From: Oligosphaera ethanolica
GTDB taxonomy: Bacteria; Verrucomicrobiota; Lentisphaeria; Oligosphaerales; Oligosphaeraceae
Direction: 5' to 3'
DNA: 64,000 nt
Assembly: GCF_030814695.1 (NCBI RefSeq)
Contig: NZ_JAUSVL010000001.1
Span: forward strand, 992,001-1,056,000
How positions within the stretch are numbered: the stretch's first letter is position 1; each line of letters begins with the position of its first letter. The notes under the pieces are model-generated. The model worked only from the letters and a program-made list of their open reading frames with translations, was not told the origin of the DNA and ran no database searches. The position numbers and the translations under genes were made by a program. Shown here piece by piece: positions 40,937-50,831 of this stretch.

Positions 40937-41632
40937 TCACTCCACCGTGTAGATCAAATTGGGTAACTCGATGCCATGGCGGGCGTGCCCGCCGTCCAAG
41001 TCGCTGCGCTGGTCGCCGATATTCAGCCAGATCACGTAGTCCGCAGCCTCGATCTCTTCGCGACAACGCTGTTTGAATGGCTGTACGGACGGCTCGCGGT
41101 AGTCGTCGGCCTTCATATAGAGCTTCTCCCAGCCGTCATAACCGACCTGCCGCAAATTGTCTTCCGTGGCCGCCCGGCTTTTTTCCCGCCGGCCGGTGAC
41201 GAAGAACAGGGCCAGACCGCGCGCACGGGCCGCCTGGTAGAAGGCCAGCACCGGCGCAATCGCCGTCGCCCGCCGCATCTCAATCCACTGATGCCAGGCC
41301 TTGCCGTAATGACCAAAGCCCATGCCTTTCTGATATTCGTAAGTGGACAACGCCGTCTCGTCGATGTCCAGCACCACCGCCAGGCGCTTGCCGTCCTGCA
41401 CGGCAGTCTCCGGCAAGAGCGCCATCGCCTCGGCCATCACTTTGGCGACCTCGCGCTCGTACTGGCCCTGCTCGTAATAGGCCACCACGCCGGCCTTCGC
41501 GGCAGGCAAGGCCAGCAACGCCGGCGGCTGTACCGCCGCTGCCGACTGCAACGGGCAGTGCCGACAGTCGCTGCCGCCTAACAGCAGCACGCCGATCGCA
41601 ACACTCCACAGGACCCCGCGCCACGTCACCAT
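40937..41632 (-). CDS. HAD acid phosphatase, class B/lipoprotein e(P4)-like
   Basis: This encodes 231 residues, starting at the ATG at 41632 (GAAGGCGGGG upstream) and giving an N-terminal hydrophobic export signal. VVLDIDETALSTYEYQKG holds the two catalytic aspartates of the HAD fold, followed by LALFFVTGRREKSRAATEDNL (threonine motif region) and YVIWLNIGDQRSDLDGGHA. This is the pattern of class B acid phosphatases and the e(P4) family, which dephosphorylate nucleotides outside the cytoplasm. The cysteine after the hydrophobic stretch is not in a good lipobox, so lipid anchoring is doubtful. It is coupled to a DMT permease downstream. Confidence 0.82.
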   Translation of the reverse strand: MVTWRGVLWSVAIGVLLLGGSDCRHCPLQSAAAVQPPALLALPAAKAGVVAYYEQGQYEREVAKVMAEAMALLPETAVQDGKRLAVVLDIDETALSTYEYQKGMGFGHYGKAWHQWIEMRRATAIAPVLAFYQAARARGLALFFVTGRREKSRAATEDNLRQVGYDGWEKLYMKADDYREPSVQPFKQRCREEIEAADYVIWLNIGDQRSDLDGGHARHGIELPNLIYTVE

Positions 41633-41659
41633 ATTTCGCACCCCGCCTTCTTTACATAA

Positions 41660-41689
41660 AGCCCGCCGGCAGAAATCCCGCGGCGGGCT
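41660..41689 (-). terminator. Terminator-like hairpin after the ACT-domain gene
   Basis: AGCCCGCCG and CGGCGGGCT are complementary across a 12-base loop. On the minus strand the stem is followed by TTATG, a short T run. It separates the ligase-ACT pair from the phosphatase-permease pair. Confidence 0.5.
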
Positions 41690-41757
41690 CGTCATTTCAT
41701 CACATTGTCAGTACGGGCGGTCTAAGGCGCACACTGCAGCCGGCCGGCCCGATACCG

Positions 41758-42192
41758 TCACTTACCCAGCAAGTCTTGTTCGTCGTACAGATGCACCCCG
41801 GCCTTCTGCAAGGCCGCCATCGCAGCGTCTTTCGCATCTCCGAAACGGAAAATCATCACCGGCCGCACGCCCTTGGGTTCGGCAATCGCGTACATGTACT
41901 CCACATTCACTGCAGCCTCGTTCAGGGCCGTTAGGACCTTCGCCAGCCCGCCGGGCTGATTGTCCACATCCACCGCCGTCACGTCGTTGATCTGGCACAC
42001 CGTGTCATGCGAACGCAGCACGTTCTCCGCCGCAACCACGTCATCGACAATCAAGCGCAAAATACCAAAATCCTTCGTGTCCGCGACCGACAAGCCGCGG
42101 ATGTTGATCCCCGCATCGCCAAGGGCCTTCGCGACCGACGCCAGACGACCAACACGATTTTCCAGAAAAATGGACAACTGTCTGATAGCCAT
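41758..42192 (-). CDS. Tandem ACT-domain protein
   Basis: A 144-residue protein made of two ACT domains: residues 1-70 (LSIFLENRVGRLASVAKALG, then INIRGLSVADTKDFGILRLI) and 71-144 (AVDVDNQPGGLAKVLTALNE, then VNVEYMYAIAE). ACT domains bind amino acids. This form is typically encoded next to phenylacetate-CoA ligase in anaerobes, as here, where it follows the ligase by 55 bases. It probably senses an aromatic or branched amino acid and modulates the ligase or its pathway. That role is inference. Confidence 0.85.
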   Translation of the reverse strand: MAIRQLSIFLENRVGRLASVAKALGDAGINIRGLSVADTKDFGILRLIVDDVVAAENVLRSHDTVCQINDVTAVDVDNQPGGLAKVLTALNEAAVNVEYMYAIAEPKGVRPVMIFRFGDAKDAAMAALQKAGVHLYDEQDLLGK

Positions 42193-42247
42193 GCTTACTT
42201 CTCCTCTATTGCGCCCTGCACACTGATGACAACGTCTACTTCCATGC

Positions 42248-43549
42248 TCATTTCAGTTTGCGCAGGTCCTGCACTCGCCGGGCCTTGCCCATGCTGCGCT
42301 CAATCGTCCCGGGCTCCACCAACGTAATCTTGGCGCTTAGGCCAATGATCTCCTTGATCCTGGAGGAAATGCGCTCGCGCAACATCTCCAGGCCGCCAAC
42401 GGCGTCCGAAAAGATCTGCTGCGTGACCTCGACCCGGATCTCCAGCTCGTCCATCGCGCCCTCGCGCGTCACCACCAGCTGATAATGCGGCTCAACGCCC
42501 TTCACGGTTAACAATACACTCTCAACCTGCGACGGGAAAAGATTTACGCCGCGAATAATCAGCATATCGTCGCTGCGCCGCTGCACCTTGTCCATACGCA
42601 CAATCGTCCGCCCGCAGGCGCATTTTTCGTAATTCAGCCGGGAAATGTCATGCGTGCGGTAACGAATCACCGGCATGGCCTGCTTGGTAATCGTCGTGAA
42701 GACCAGCTCGCCCTCCTCACCGGGAGGCAACACCTCACCCGTCACGCTGTCGACAATCTCCGGGTAGTAGTGGTCCTCAAAAACGTGCAGGCCGCAATGC
42801 GCTTCGCAGTCCGCCGACACGCCCGGCCCAATCACTTCCGACAAGCCAAAGATGTCAAAGGCCTTGATGCCGGATTTCTCCTCAATCAGGCGCCGCATCG
42901 CGTCCGTCCACGGCTCCGCGCCAAAAAAGCCGATACGCAGCTTGGTCTGCCGAAAATCCATGCCGATCTTCTCGGCTTCTTCAATCATGTGGATGAAAAA
43001 CGACGGCGTGCAGCAAATCGCCGTCGTCCCAAAATCGCGGATCAACAACAGCTGCTTTTCGGTGGCACCGCCACCCATGGGGATGACCGAACAGCCCAGG
43101 CGTTCCGCGCCGTAATGCGCGCCAAGACCGCCTGTAAACAACCCGTAGCCATAGCTGTTCTGGACGATGTCGTGCTCCGTGCAACCGCCAAGCTGCAGCG
43201 TCCGGCACATGGTCTCCGACCAAATCTGAATGTCGTCATGCGTATAGCAGACTACCGTCGGTTTGCCCGTGGTGCCGCTCGACGCGTGAATGCGCACCAC
43301 GTTCTTCTGATCCGTCGCCAGCAAACCAAAGGGATAATGATCGCGCAGATCAGTCTTCTCTGTAAAGGGAAACTTGCACAAATCAGCCAGGCTCCGCAAA
43401 TCCTCGGGCTTCACCCCGGCTGCGTCAAAAGCCCGACGATAAAAGGCCACGTTGTCGTACACGCGACGAAGGGTGTCCTGCATCCGCTCAAGCTGGATAC
43501 GCTCCATCGCCCGGCGGTCCACAAAATCTTTCAGCAGAAGATCATTCAT
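42248..43549 (-). CDS. paaK: Phenylacetate-CoA ligase
   Basis: The protein is 433 residues, the usual size of PaaK; the start is the ATG at 43549 with an AGACAGG-like site, since the frame upstream is not conserved-looking. It is an adenylate-forming enzyme with HASSGTTGKPTVVCYTHDD as the AMP-binding loop, FDIFGLSEVIGPG, and the C-terminal hinge-like RSDDMLIIRGVNLFPSQVE. It activates phenylacetate or another aryl acid to its CoA ester. No paa ring-oxidation genes are nearby. In anaerobes the ligase often works with indolepyruvate oxidoreductase in aromatic amino acid metabolism, but no such gene is seen here. It is paired with the ACT gene downstream. Confidence 0.88.
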   Translation of the reverse strand: MNDLLLKDFVDRRAMERIQLERMQDTLRRVYDNVAFYRRAFDAAGVKPEDLRSLADLCKFPFTEKTDLRDHYPFGLLATDQKNVVRIHASSGTTGKPTVVCYTHDDIQIWSETMCRTLQLGGCTEHDIVQNSYGYGLFTGGLGAHYGAERLGCSVIPMGGGATEKQLLLIRDFGTTAICCTPSFFIHMIEEAEKIGMDFRQTKLRIGFFGAEPWTDAMRRLIEEKSGIKAFDIFGLSEVIGPGVSADCEAHCGLHVFEDHYYPEIVDSVTGEVLPPGEEGELVFTTITKQAMPVIRYRTHDISRLNYEKCACGRTIVRMDKVQRRSDDMLIIRGVNLFPSQVESVLLTVKGVEPHYQLVVTREGAMDELEIRVEVTQQIFSDAVGGLEMLRERISSRIKEIIGLSAKITLVEPGTIERSMGKARRVQDLRKLK

Positions 43550-43704
43550 ATTGCCTGTCTCTTCTCTCGTTGGCGACTCTCTTGCGCCCTGACCACACAA
43601 CGGCCAGAACAATCGCCCTAATATACCCCGCCACCGTTGTATCACCACGCCGAAACAAAGAAATGCAGACTACGGCACTCGCGCAAAAGCAGCCCGATTC
43701 GACT

Positions 43705-43746
43705 GATCGACGACTTGATCAGTCGGATCGACGATTTGATCAGTGG
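43705..43746. repeat. Two 21-bp tandem units
   Basis: Two 21-base units, each starting GATCGACGA and ending TTGATCAGT plus two bases, lie in the gap 43550-44035. Each unit contains TGATCA. No gene is seen in the gap apart from this and the family C element. Confidence 0.6.
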
Positions 43747-43891
43747 CCGGCCCGGCCGCCTACCTAGAGGTCATCCGAAAACTATATTTGCCTGCCATAA
43801 GCGTGCTTTCGGCCTTTCATTAGCCACAAAATAGCCATGACTTCTGCGAAAACAGCGGTCAAAAGACCGGTCCGAGCCCTCAGCTGCTGAC

Positions 43892-44006
43892 GCCCAGCGC
43901 CTTGCGGCAAACGCTTCGCGTTTGCCGCAAGGCGCTGGGCCGAAAAGGGATAGGTGGGGGAGCGCGAGGGGGAGGAAAGGAGCAATGCTCCTTTCCTCCC
44001 CCTCGC
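43892..44006 (-). terminator. Double-hairpin element, family C copy 3 (terminator-like)
   Basis: Hairpin one (43892-43940) has a stem of about 23 bp with a TTC loop. Hairpin two (43964-44006) has GCGAGGGGGAGGAAAGGAGC and its complement around AAT. The linker GGGATAGGTGGGGGAGC is almost identical to copy 1. It ends about 30 bases beyond the stop of rdgB. Compared with copy 1, several stem positions differ in both arms so that pairing is kept. Confidence 0.65.
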
Positions 44007-44035
44007 AAAACCTACCTATGCATTTCGGACGGCCC

Positions 44036-44623
44036 CTACCTAAACAGCCCCGCCGCCACGGCGGCTTTGAGGGCGTTGCCGCGATGGCTCATGGCGTTTT
44101 TCACTGCCGCCGGCAATTCCGCGAAAGTCTCCACCTCTCCCTCGGGCACGAATACTGGGTCGTAGCCAAAACCGCCCTGCCCGCGCGGCGCCGTCGCGAT
44201 GATGCCGCGCACTTCGCCTTCTGCCGTGCCGACCAGCCCCTCCGGCGTCGCCACGGCAATGACGGCGACAAAGCGCGCCCGGCGGTCCGTGATGTCCGTC
44301 ATTTCCCGCAGCAGCTTGCTCAGATTGCGACCATCGTTGCCACCTTCGCCGGCGTAGCGCGCCGAATAGACCCCGGGTGCGCCATGGAGGGCGACGACCT
44401 CCAGCCCCGAATCGTCCGCCAGGACCGTCCGCCCCAGCGCCCGAGCGCCGGCAAGGGCTTTCTTGACCGCGTTGTCGCGGAAAGTCTCGCCATCCTCAAC
44501 CACGTCGGGCATACCGCCGACGTCATTGGCGCTAAGCACTCGCAGCCCCAGCGGGGCCAATATCGCTTGGATTTCCGCAATTTTGTGCTTATTGCCCGTT
44601 GCCGCCACGATTTCGTTTGTCAT
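44036..44623 (-). CDS. rdgB: XTP/dITP diphosphatase (RdgB/HAM1 family)
   Basis: A 195-residue protein with the family start IVAATGNKHKIAEIQAIL, then VVEDGETFRDNAVKKALAGA, LADDSGLEVVALHGAPGVYS and GFGYDPVFVPEGE near the end. SHRGNAL completes the substrate site. It hydrolyses non-canonical purine triphosphates (XTP, ITP, dITP) to monophosphates and so cleans the nucleotide pool. The length and motif set are complete. It is a single gene on the minus strand, followed by a double-hairpin element. Confidence 0.93.
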   Translation of the reverse strand: MTNEIVAATGNKHKIAEIQAILAPLGLRVLSANDVGGMPDVVEDGETFRDNAVKKALAGARALGRTVLADDSGLEVVALHGAPGVYSARYAGEGGNDGRNLSKLLREMTDITDRRARFVAVIAVATPEGLVGTAEGEVRGIIATAPRGQGGFGYDPVFVPEGEVETFAELPAAVKNAMSHRGNALKAAVAAGLFR

Positions 44624-44678
44624 TTGTCAGAGCCCCCGTATTTTAGTACAAGCTGAGCGCGAAATATAGCTTCTGAAC

Positions 44679-44706
44679 TTGAAAAAAGACTTAGCACCAT
44701 CATAAT
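44679..44706 (+). promoter_or_regulatory. Candidate promoter for rubrerythrin gene
   Basis: TTGAAA at 44679-44684 and CATAAT at 44701-44706 are spaced by 16 bases in an AT-rich stretch that stands out from the GC-rich surroundings. Transcription would start about 85 bases before the rubrerythrin ATG. Confidence 0.4.
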
Positions 44707-44797
44707 AAGAACCATTACTGTTTTTAGGCAACCGCGGACTTGCGCCGCGTGCTTTTCCCCCCAGACCCCAACCCACTACAGTCAAGGAGAGACGACC

Positions 44798-45334
44798 ATG
44801 GCCGAGCTCAAAGGTAGCAGAACCGAAAAGAACCTCCAGGAAGCATTCGCTGGCGAATCCCAGGCCCGCAACAAATACACCTACTTCGCCAGCGCCGCCC
44901 GCAAAGAAGGCTACGAGCAGATCGCCGCCGTCTTCGAAGAAACCGCCGGCAACGAAAAGGAACACGCGAAAATCTGGTTCAAGCTGCTCGACGGCATTGG
45001 CGACACCGCCAAGAACCTCAAAGAAGCCGCCGCCGGCGAGCACTACGAGTGGACCGAGATGTACAAGGGCTTCGCCGATGTCGCCAAGGAAGAAGGCTTC
45101 ACCGAAATCGCCGCCCTCTTCACCAAGGTCGCTGAGATTGAAAAACGCCACGAAGAGCGCTACAAGACCCTCCTGGCCAATGTTGAAGCCGGCAAGGTCT
45201 TTGTGAAGGAAGAGAAGAAATACTGGATTTGCCGGAACTGCGGCCACATCGTCTGCTGCGCCAAAGCGCCGGAAATCTGCCCCGTCTGCAAACACACCCG
45301 CGCCTACTTCGAACTCCATCGCGAAGAGTTCTGA
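44798..45334 (+). CDS. rbr: Rubrerythrin
   Basis: A 178-residue protein with a TCAAGGAGAG site upstream. The N-terminal ~135 residues are a ferritin-like four-helix bundle with [32 protein letters not shown] and [15 protein letters not shown], giving the Glu and His ligands of the di-iron site. The C-terminal [12 protein letters not shown] and [12 protein letters not shown] hold two CxxC pairs that bind a rubredoxin-type iron. Rubrerythrin reduces hydrogen peroxide in anaerobes and microaerophiles, so it supports an oxygen-sensitive lifestyle. A strong terminator follows. Confidence 0.95.
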   Translation: MAELKGSRTEKNLQEAFAGESQARNKYTYFASAARKEGYEQIAAVFEETAGNEKEHAKIWFKLLDGIGDTAKNLKEAAAGEHYEWTEMYKGFADVAKEEGFTEIAALFTKVAEIEKRHEERYKTLLANVEAGKVFVKEEKKYWICRNCGHIVCCAKAPEICPVCKHTRAYFELHREEF

Positions 45335-45382
45335 GCCAGCGTCAACTAAGCGCTAACTCAGCGTCAATCAGCGCTAAAACTC

Positions 45383-45424
45383 AGCGCGGGCGTTCTTCCC
45401 ACTGGAAAAACGCCCGCGCTTTTT
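45383..45424 (+). terminator. Rho-independent terminator after rubrerythrin
   Basis: AGCGCGGGCGTT pairs perfectly with AACGCCCGCGCT and is followed by TTTTC. It lies between the convergent rubrerythrin and guaA genes and could serve both. Confidence 0.88.
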
Positions 45425-45444
45425 CATTTCAGCCGCTGGGATGT

Positions 45445-46995
45445 TTATTCCCACTCAATGGTGCCCGGCGGCTTGCTGGTGACGTCATAGACCACGCGAT
45501 TGACGCCGCGCACTTCGTTGATGATGCGGCTGGAGATGCGTTGGAGGAGGTCGTGAGGGAGGTCCGCCCAGTCGGCGGTCATGCCGTCGGTACTTTCCAC
45601 CGCGCGTAGCGCGATGATGTACTCGTAAGTGCGCAGATCGCCCATGACGCCCACTGTCCGCATGGGGATGAATATGGCGAAGGCCTGCCAGAGCTTGTGA
45701 TAATAGAGGCCAGCAGCCTTGATTTCCTCGACCATGACGGCGTCGGCCTCGCGCAGGATATCCAGCGTCTTTTTCGTGACCGGCCCGAGATGCCGCACGC
45801 CGAGACCGGGCCCCGGAAAGGGCTGGCGATCGACCACCGACTGCGGCAGACCGAGCTGCCGTCCCACTTCCCGCACTTCGTCTTTGAACAGCTGCGCTAG
45901 CGGCTCCAACAGCAGGAATTTGAGGTCCGGCGGCAACCCGCCCACATTGTGGTGGCTCTTGATCATGGCGGAGGGATTGCCATTGATGGACGCACTTTCA
46001 ATGACGTCCGGGTAGGTCGTGCCCTGTGCCAGGAAGCGCGCCCGACGCATATCGCGGGCGGCATCGGCAAACACGTCCACAAAGACCCGGCCGATGATTT
46101 TCCGCTTCTGCTCGGGCTCTTCAATGTCGACCAGCTGGCTGAGAAAGCGCTCGGCAGCATCGACCGTCCGCAAATTCATCTGGAAATTCTCGCCAAAGAG
46201 TTTTTGGACGCTGGTGGCCTCATTTTTACGCAGGAGGCCATTGTCCACGAAGATGCAGGTCAGCTGTTTGCCGATGGCGCGATGGAGGAGCGCCGCCGCG
46301 ACGGACGAATCGACGCCGCCGGAGAGGCCCAGGATCACCTCGTCATCACCAACGCGCGAACGGATGTCCTCAATGCTCCGGGCGATGAAGGACGCCATAG
46401 TCCAGGCGCCACTGCAGCCGCAGATCTTCAGGCAGAAATTGGCGATGATCTGGCTGCCGCATTCGCTATGGACGACTTCCGGGTGGAACTGTATGCCGTA
46501 GATGTCCTTGTCGCCGATCTGTGCGGCGGCGTATTCGGTATTATGGGTGCGGGCGAGCACTCGGCTGCCGTCGGGCAGCGCGGAGACTTTGTCGCCGTGG
46601 CTCATCCACACGCGCAGGTCCGCCTTGACGCCCGCGAAGAGCCGGCCCGGCTCGACCACAGTCATATCCGCGCGGCCGTACTCACGGGCGCTGCCGGGAA
46701 CAACCTTGCCACCAAGGGTCTGCACCATCAGCTGCATGCCGTAACAGATGCCCAGCACCGGTATGCCCAGCGCAAGGATCGCCGGATCAAGCTGCGGTGC
46801 GCCGTCCTCATAGACACTGGCCGGCCCGCCGGACAGGATGATGCCCGCCGGTGCCTCGTCGCGCAGCTGCGCCGCCGTGGTCGCAAAGGGTATCACTTTG
46901 CTGTACACATGGCATTCGCGCACCCGCCGCGCAATCAACTGGCTGTATTGAGAACCGTAGTCCAATACGACGATCGTCTCGTTCTGCAAAGCCAT
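45445..46995 (-). CDS. guaA: GMP synthase (glutamine-hydrolysing)
   Basis: A 516-residue protein with AAAGGACGACA before its ATG. The first ~195 residues are a class I glutamine amidotransferase: [16 protein letters not shown], the nucleophile elbow GICYGMQLM and the His/Glu pair in FHPEVVHSE. The synthetase part has the P-loop [17 protein letters not shown], and the C-terminal dimer domain ends KPPGTIEWE. It converts XMP to GMP using the amide of glutamine. It is the last gene on the 3' side of the minus-strand glutamine block, but a long repeat-filled gap (46996-47582) separates it from carB, so it may have its own promoter. Confidence 0.96.
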   Translation of the reverse strand: MALQNETIVVLDYGSQYSQLIARRVRECHVYSKVIPFATTAAQLRDEAPAGIILSGGPASVYEDGAPQLDPAILALGIPVLGICYGMQLMVQTLGGKVVPGSAREYGRADMTVVEPGRLFAGVKADLRVWMSHGDKVSALPDGSRVLARTHNTEYAAAQIGDKDIYGIQFHPEVVHSECGSQIIANFCLKICGCSGAWTMASFIARSIEDIRSRVGDDEVILGLSGGVDSSVAAALLHRAIGKQLTCIFVDNGLLRKNEATSVQKLFGENFQMNLRTVDAAERFLSQLVDIEEPEQKRKIIGRVFVDVFADAARDMRRARFLAQGTTYPDVIESASINGNPSAMIKSHHNVGGLPPDLKFLLLEPLAQLFKDEVREVGRQLGLPQSVVDRQPFPGPGLGVRHLGPVTKKTLDILREADAVMVEEIKAAGLYYHKLWQAFAIFIPMRTVGVMGDLRTYEYIIALRAVESTDGMTADWADLPHDLLQRISSRIINEVRGVNRVVYDVTSKPPGTIEWE

Positions 46996-47200
46996 TGTCG
47001 TCCTTTCACCCTGCCGTCAATCCTAGCCGCCGAGACGTCATTTGCGCGCCGCAGTCGGAAAAGTCAATAATTTACTCCATGGCCGCCACCAGCGCCGGCC
47101 ACCAACGGGCTTTTTTTGCGTCCAGCCGGAAATCCGGCCGGCGGTAGACCTCGGCTGCACGGCACGCTCCTTGCCAGAGCAATGCGATGCAACGTGGCAA

Positions 47201-47320
47201 GCCAATGTGGCGCCCTCCGGGCGCAATCCTATGTTATTGCCATAACCCGGGGTTGCGACGCCCTCCGGGCGCCTCACCCCGGGTTATGCATGGTACGGCC
47301 CTCCGGGCCGAACTTGGCCA
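47201..47320 (-). repeat. Family B palindromic repeat copy 4, inverted
   Basis: Read on the minus strand it has the same parts as the other copies: GGCCAAGTTCGGCC, the GGCCCGGAGGGCC hairpin, ACCATGCATAACCC, the long GGCGCCCGGAGGGCGTCGC hairpin, and the GCGCCCGGAGGGCGCCACAT end. It lies right next to the 9-bp array, as copy 3 does to its own array. Confidence 0.75.
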
Positions 47321-47327
47321 ATCAGCC

Positions 47328-47570
47328 GACCACGCCGACCACGCCGTCCACGCCGACCACGCCGTCCTATACGTCCTATACGTCCTATACGTCCTATACG
47401 TCCTATACGTCCTATACGTCCTATACGTCCTATACGACCTCTACGTCCTATACGTCCTATACGTCCTATACGTCCTATACGTCCTATACGTCCTATACGT
47501 CCTATACGTCCTATACGTCCTATACGTCCCATACGTCCCATACGTCCCATACGTCCCATACGTCCACGAA
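47328..47570 (+). repeat. 27-unit 9-bp tandem array (GTCCTATAC)
   Basis: Twenty-seven consecutive nonamers occupy the space just before the carB stop. The first four are GACCACGCC or GTCCACGCC, most of the rest are GTCCTATAC, one is GACCTCTAC, four near the end are GTCCCATAC, and the last is GTCCACGAA. ORFs through it give only three-residue repeats. The gap 46996-47582 holds this array and family B copy 4 and no gene. Confidence 0.92.
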
Positions 47571-47582
47571 GAGCAGCAGTCT

Positions 47583-50500
47583 TTAGATCATCGGCCGTTC
47601 GCGGCCGAAGAGATGCCGGTGGTATTCTTGCAAGCTGCAGACCGTCATGCGGCCGGCGTCGATGCTTGAATTGGTGAGGCCTTCCAGGGCCACAGTGAAG
47701 GCCGACAGCGTGGTGGTGATGGGCGTGCCGGCGGCGACGGCGCCGGAGCGCATGCGGATCTCGTCAACCATAGCGGCCGCGCCGGTCTCCGGCGTGTTGA
47801 CAATCCAGTTCACGCGTTTTTCACTCAGCAGATCGAGCAGATTGGGCCGGCCCTCGCTGATGCGGAAAACGGCTTCGCACTGGATGCCGGCGTTGTAGAG
47901 CATGGTCGCCGTGCCGCGCGTCGCATAGATGGTGTAGCCGAGCTTCACGAGCTCGCGAATCACCGGCAGCGCCGGCGCTTTGTCGAGGTCGCGCAACGAC
48001 ACGAAGACACCGCCTCCCGCAGGCAGCGCATTGCCAGCGGCCTCTTGGCTCTTCATGTAGGCCGCGCCCACGCTGTAATCAATGCCCATCACCTCGCCCG
48101 TGGACTTCATCTCCGGCGACAACACGATGTCCACGCCGGGGAATTTCACGAAGGGAAACACGGCTTCCTTAAAGGTCGTGTATGGAATCTGCACTTCTTT
48201 GGTGAAACGCAGGTCTTTGAGCTTTTTGCCGACCATGCACAGCGACGCCAGCTTGGCCAGCGGCACGCCGATCGACTTGCTCGCAAAGGGCACTGTCCGC
48301 GACGCCCGTGGATTGACTTCGAGGATGTACACCTCGCCGTCCTGAACCGCATACTGGATATTGATCAGCCCGCGGACGTGCAACTCCCGCGCCAGATCGT
48401 GGGAGTGCCGCCGCACCCGCTCAATGATCGCCGGCGACAGACTCCGCGGCGGTATCGAGCAGGCAGAGTCGCCCGAGTGGATGCCCGCCAACTCGACGTG
48501 CTCCATGATCGCCCCCAGCACCGTCGTCGTGCCATCCGAAATGCAGTCCACGTCCAGCTCAACGGCGTTCTCCAGAAAATGATCCACCAGGATCGGTCGC
48601 CCTTCGGAAACCGACTCGGCCTCGGCCATGTAACGGCGCAGATACTTCTCGTTGTAGACGATGACCATCGCCCGCCCGCCGAGCACGAAAGACGGCCGCA
48701 CTAGCACGGGATAGCCAATGCGCTCGGCGATCGCCACCGCCTCGTCGGTATTGCGCGCAATGCCGCTGGGCGGCTGCGTGATCTTCAGGCGATCTGCCAG
48801 CTGCTTGAAAAAATCGCGGTCCTCGGCAGCGTCAATGTCTTCCGGACTAGTGCCGATGATGGTCGCGCCGGCCGCCTGCAGGCCCTTGGCCAGATTCAGC
48901 GGCGTCTGACCGCCGAACTGCACGATGACGCCCGCGCATTGCTCGCGTTCGTAGATATTGAGCACGTCCTCCAGCGTGAGCGGCTCAAAGTACAGCTTGT
49001 CGCTGGTGTCGTAGTCGGTCGAGACCGTTTCGGGATTGCTGTTGACCATGATGGTCTCGTAGCCGTGGGCACGCAAGGCGAATGCCGCATGGCAGCAGCA
49101 GTAGTCGAACTCCAGGCCCTGGCCAATGCGGTTTGGCCCACCGCCAAGAATCATGATGCGCGGCTTGCCCTGCGAGTCCTTCACGGGCTCGTCAGCCTCG
49201 CCGTACGTCGAGTAGTAATACGGCGTCGGCGCGGTGAATTCACCGGCGCAGGTATCGACCGTGCCGTACACCGGCAGAATACCCAAGTCCTTGCGCCGCT
49301 GCCGCACGGCCTGCTCCGTACTGCCCAGCAGGTAGGCCAGCTGCCGGTCGGAATAACCCAAATGCTTCGCCCGCAAGAGCTGCGCCGGGGCGTCCGTGAA
49401 CTCGCTCTCGAAGTGCACGAGCTCGGCCATCTTGCGCAGGAAGAACTTGTCGATGCGCGTCAAACTGTACAGTGTCTCCACCGTCCACCCGCGGCGCAGG
49501 GCCGCCCGCAGCACGAAGAGCCGCTCGGCATGCGGCCGTTCCAGCTCAGCCGCCAGCGTCGCGTCGTCGTAGGCCTCGTAACGGCCGTCCTTGCCGTCGG
49601 CGCCAAACCCAAAACGGCCCGTCTCCAGTGAACGCAGGGCCTTCTGCAACGCCTGCTGGAAATTGCGGCCAATGGCCATCGCCTCGCCCACCGACTTCAT
49701 CTGCGTGCCCAGCGTGCTGTCCGCCGCAGGAAATTTCTCGAAGGTAAAGCGTGGCACTTTGACGACCACGTAGTCCAGTGCGGGTTCGAAGCAGGCCGGC
49801 GTACTGCAAGTGATGTCGTTGCGCAGTTCGTCAAGAGTGTAGCCCACCGCCAGCAGCGCGGCGATCTTGGCAACGGGGAAACCCGTGGCTTTGCTGGCCA
49901 GCGCGCTGGAACGCGACACGCGGGGATTCATCTCGACGATGATGCGCCGGCCATTGTCGGGATTGATCGCCCACTGCACATTGGAGCCGCCGGTTTCCAC
50001 GCCGATGGCGGCCATCACCCGCAGGCTGTCGTCGCGCATCGCCTGGTACTCGCGGTCGCTGAGGGTCAGCGCCGGCGCCACCGTGATGGAATCGCCGGTA
50101 TGCACGCCCATGGGGTCGATATTCTCAATGGAACACACAATCACCGAGGTGTTGTTCTTGTCCCGGATGACCTCCATCTCAAACTCTTTCCAGCCGATCA
50201 ACGATTCTTCAACGAGCACCTCCCGGTTGCGGCTGGCCGCCAGCCCCCGCTGCACGATCGCCACAAATTCCTCGTCATTGTACGCGATGCCGCCACCGGA
50301 GCCACCCAGCGTGAAACCCGGGCGAATGATCAGCGGCCAGCTGCCAATCGTCTGCGCAATCGCCCGCGCCTCATCCAAGCTGTGGGCCGATGCCGACCGC
50401 GTCGTTTCCAAGCCGATCTCCGTCATCGCGCTCTTGAATAGCTGCCGGTCTTCGGCGCGGCGGATGACGTCGGCATTCGCGCCGATCAGCTCGACCTGGT

Positions 50501-50831
50501 AGCGCTTGAGGATGCCGCTCTCGGCCAGTTCCATGGCCAGATTGAGCGCGGTCTGACCGCCGAGCGTCGGCAACAGCGCGTCCGGCCGTTCGCGACGGAT
50601 GATCTCATGCAGGGACTCCACGGTTAAGGGCTCAATGTAGGTGCGGTCCGCGAACTCCGGATCAGTCATAATCGTCGCCGGATTGCTGTTGACCAGCACG
50701 AGCTCGAAGCCCTCCTGGCGGAGGACTTTGCAGGCCTGCACGCCAGAATAGTCGAATTCGCAGCCCTGGCCGATCACCACCGGCCCCGAGCCGATCAGCA
50801 TGATCTTCCTGATATCATTGCGCTTTGGCAT
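47583..50831 (-). CDS. carB: Carbamoyl-phosphate synthase large subunit
   Basis: A 1,082-residue protein starting at the ATG at 50831 (AGGGAGACAGTAC upstream). Two homologous ATP-grasp halves are visible: the first begins [20 protein letters not shown] and the second begins [20 protein letters not shown]. The last ~140 residues, from about [15 protein letters not shown], are the allosteric MGS-like domain. The enzyme uses ammonia from the CarA subunit, bicarbonate and two ATP to make carbamoyl phosphate for pyrimidines and arginine. Its start overlaps the end of pyrG by 17 bases, so it is translated as part of the carA-pyrG-carB unit. Length and order are complete. Confidence 0.96.
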   Translation of the reverse strand: MPKRNDIRKIMLIGSGPVVIGQGCEFDYSGVQACKVLRQEGFELVLVNSNPATIMTDPEFADRTYIEPLTVESLHEIIRRERPDALLPTLGGQTALNLAMELAESGILKRYQVELIGANADVIRRAEDRQLFKSAMTEIGLETTRSASAHSLDEARAIAQTIGSWPLIIRPGFTLGGSGGGIAYNDEEFVAIVQRGLAASRNREVLVEESLIGWKEFEMEVIRDKNNTSVIVCSIENIDPMGVHTGDSITVAPALTLSDREYQAMRDDSLRVMAAIGVETGGSNVQWAINPDNGRRIIVEMNPRVSRSSALASKATGFPVAKIAALLAVGYTLDELRNDITCSTPACFEPALDYVVVKVPRFTFEKFPAADSTLGTQMKSVGEAMAIGRNFQQALQKALRSLETGRFGFGADGKDGRYEAYDDATLAAELERPHAERLFVLRAALRRGWTVETLYSLTRIDKFFLRKMAELVHFESEFTDAPAQLLRAKHLGYSDRQLAYLLGSTEQAVRQRRKDLGILPVYGTVDTCAGEFTAPTPYYYSTYGEADEPVKDSQGKPRIMILGGGPNRIGQGLEFDYCCCHAAFALRAHGYETIMVNSNPETVSTDYDTSDKLYFEPLTLEDVLNIYEREQCAGVIVQFGGQTPLNLAKGLQAAGATIIGTSPEDIDAAEDRDFFKQLADRLKITQPPSGIARNTDEAVAIAERIGYPVLVRPSFVLGGRAMVIVYNEKYLRRYMAEAESVSEGRPILVDHFLENAVELDVDCISDGTTTVLGAIMEHVELAGIHSGDSACSIPPRSLSPAIIERVRRHSHDLARELHVRGLINIQYAVQDGEVYILEVNPRASRTVPFASKSIGVPLAKLASLCMVGKKLKDLRFTKEVQIPYTTFKEAVFPFVKFPGVDIVLSPEMKSTGEVMGIDYSVGAAYMKSQEAAGNALPAGGGVFVSLRDLDKAPALPVIRELVKLGYTIYATRGTATMLYNAGIQCEAVFRISEGRPNLLDLLSEKRVNWIVNTPETGAAAMVDEIRMRSGAVAAGTPITTTLSAFTVALEGLTNSSIDAGRMTVCSLQEYHRHLFGRERPMI

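Noticed and set aside
45383-45424. Considered as a riboswitch or attenuator for guaA
   Set aside because: It is at the 3' ends of convergent genes and has the simple stem plus T run of a terminator.
47328-47570. Possible CRISPR array
   Set aside because: The units are 9 bp with no spacers, and no cas gene is near. It is a minisatellite.
47116-47669. ORFs coding for SYT, VLY and GRI repeats
   Set aside because: Again translations of the nonamer array, with no start signals or conserved flanks.
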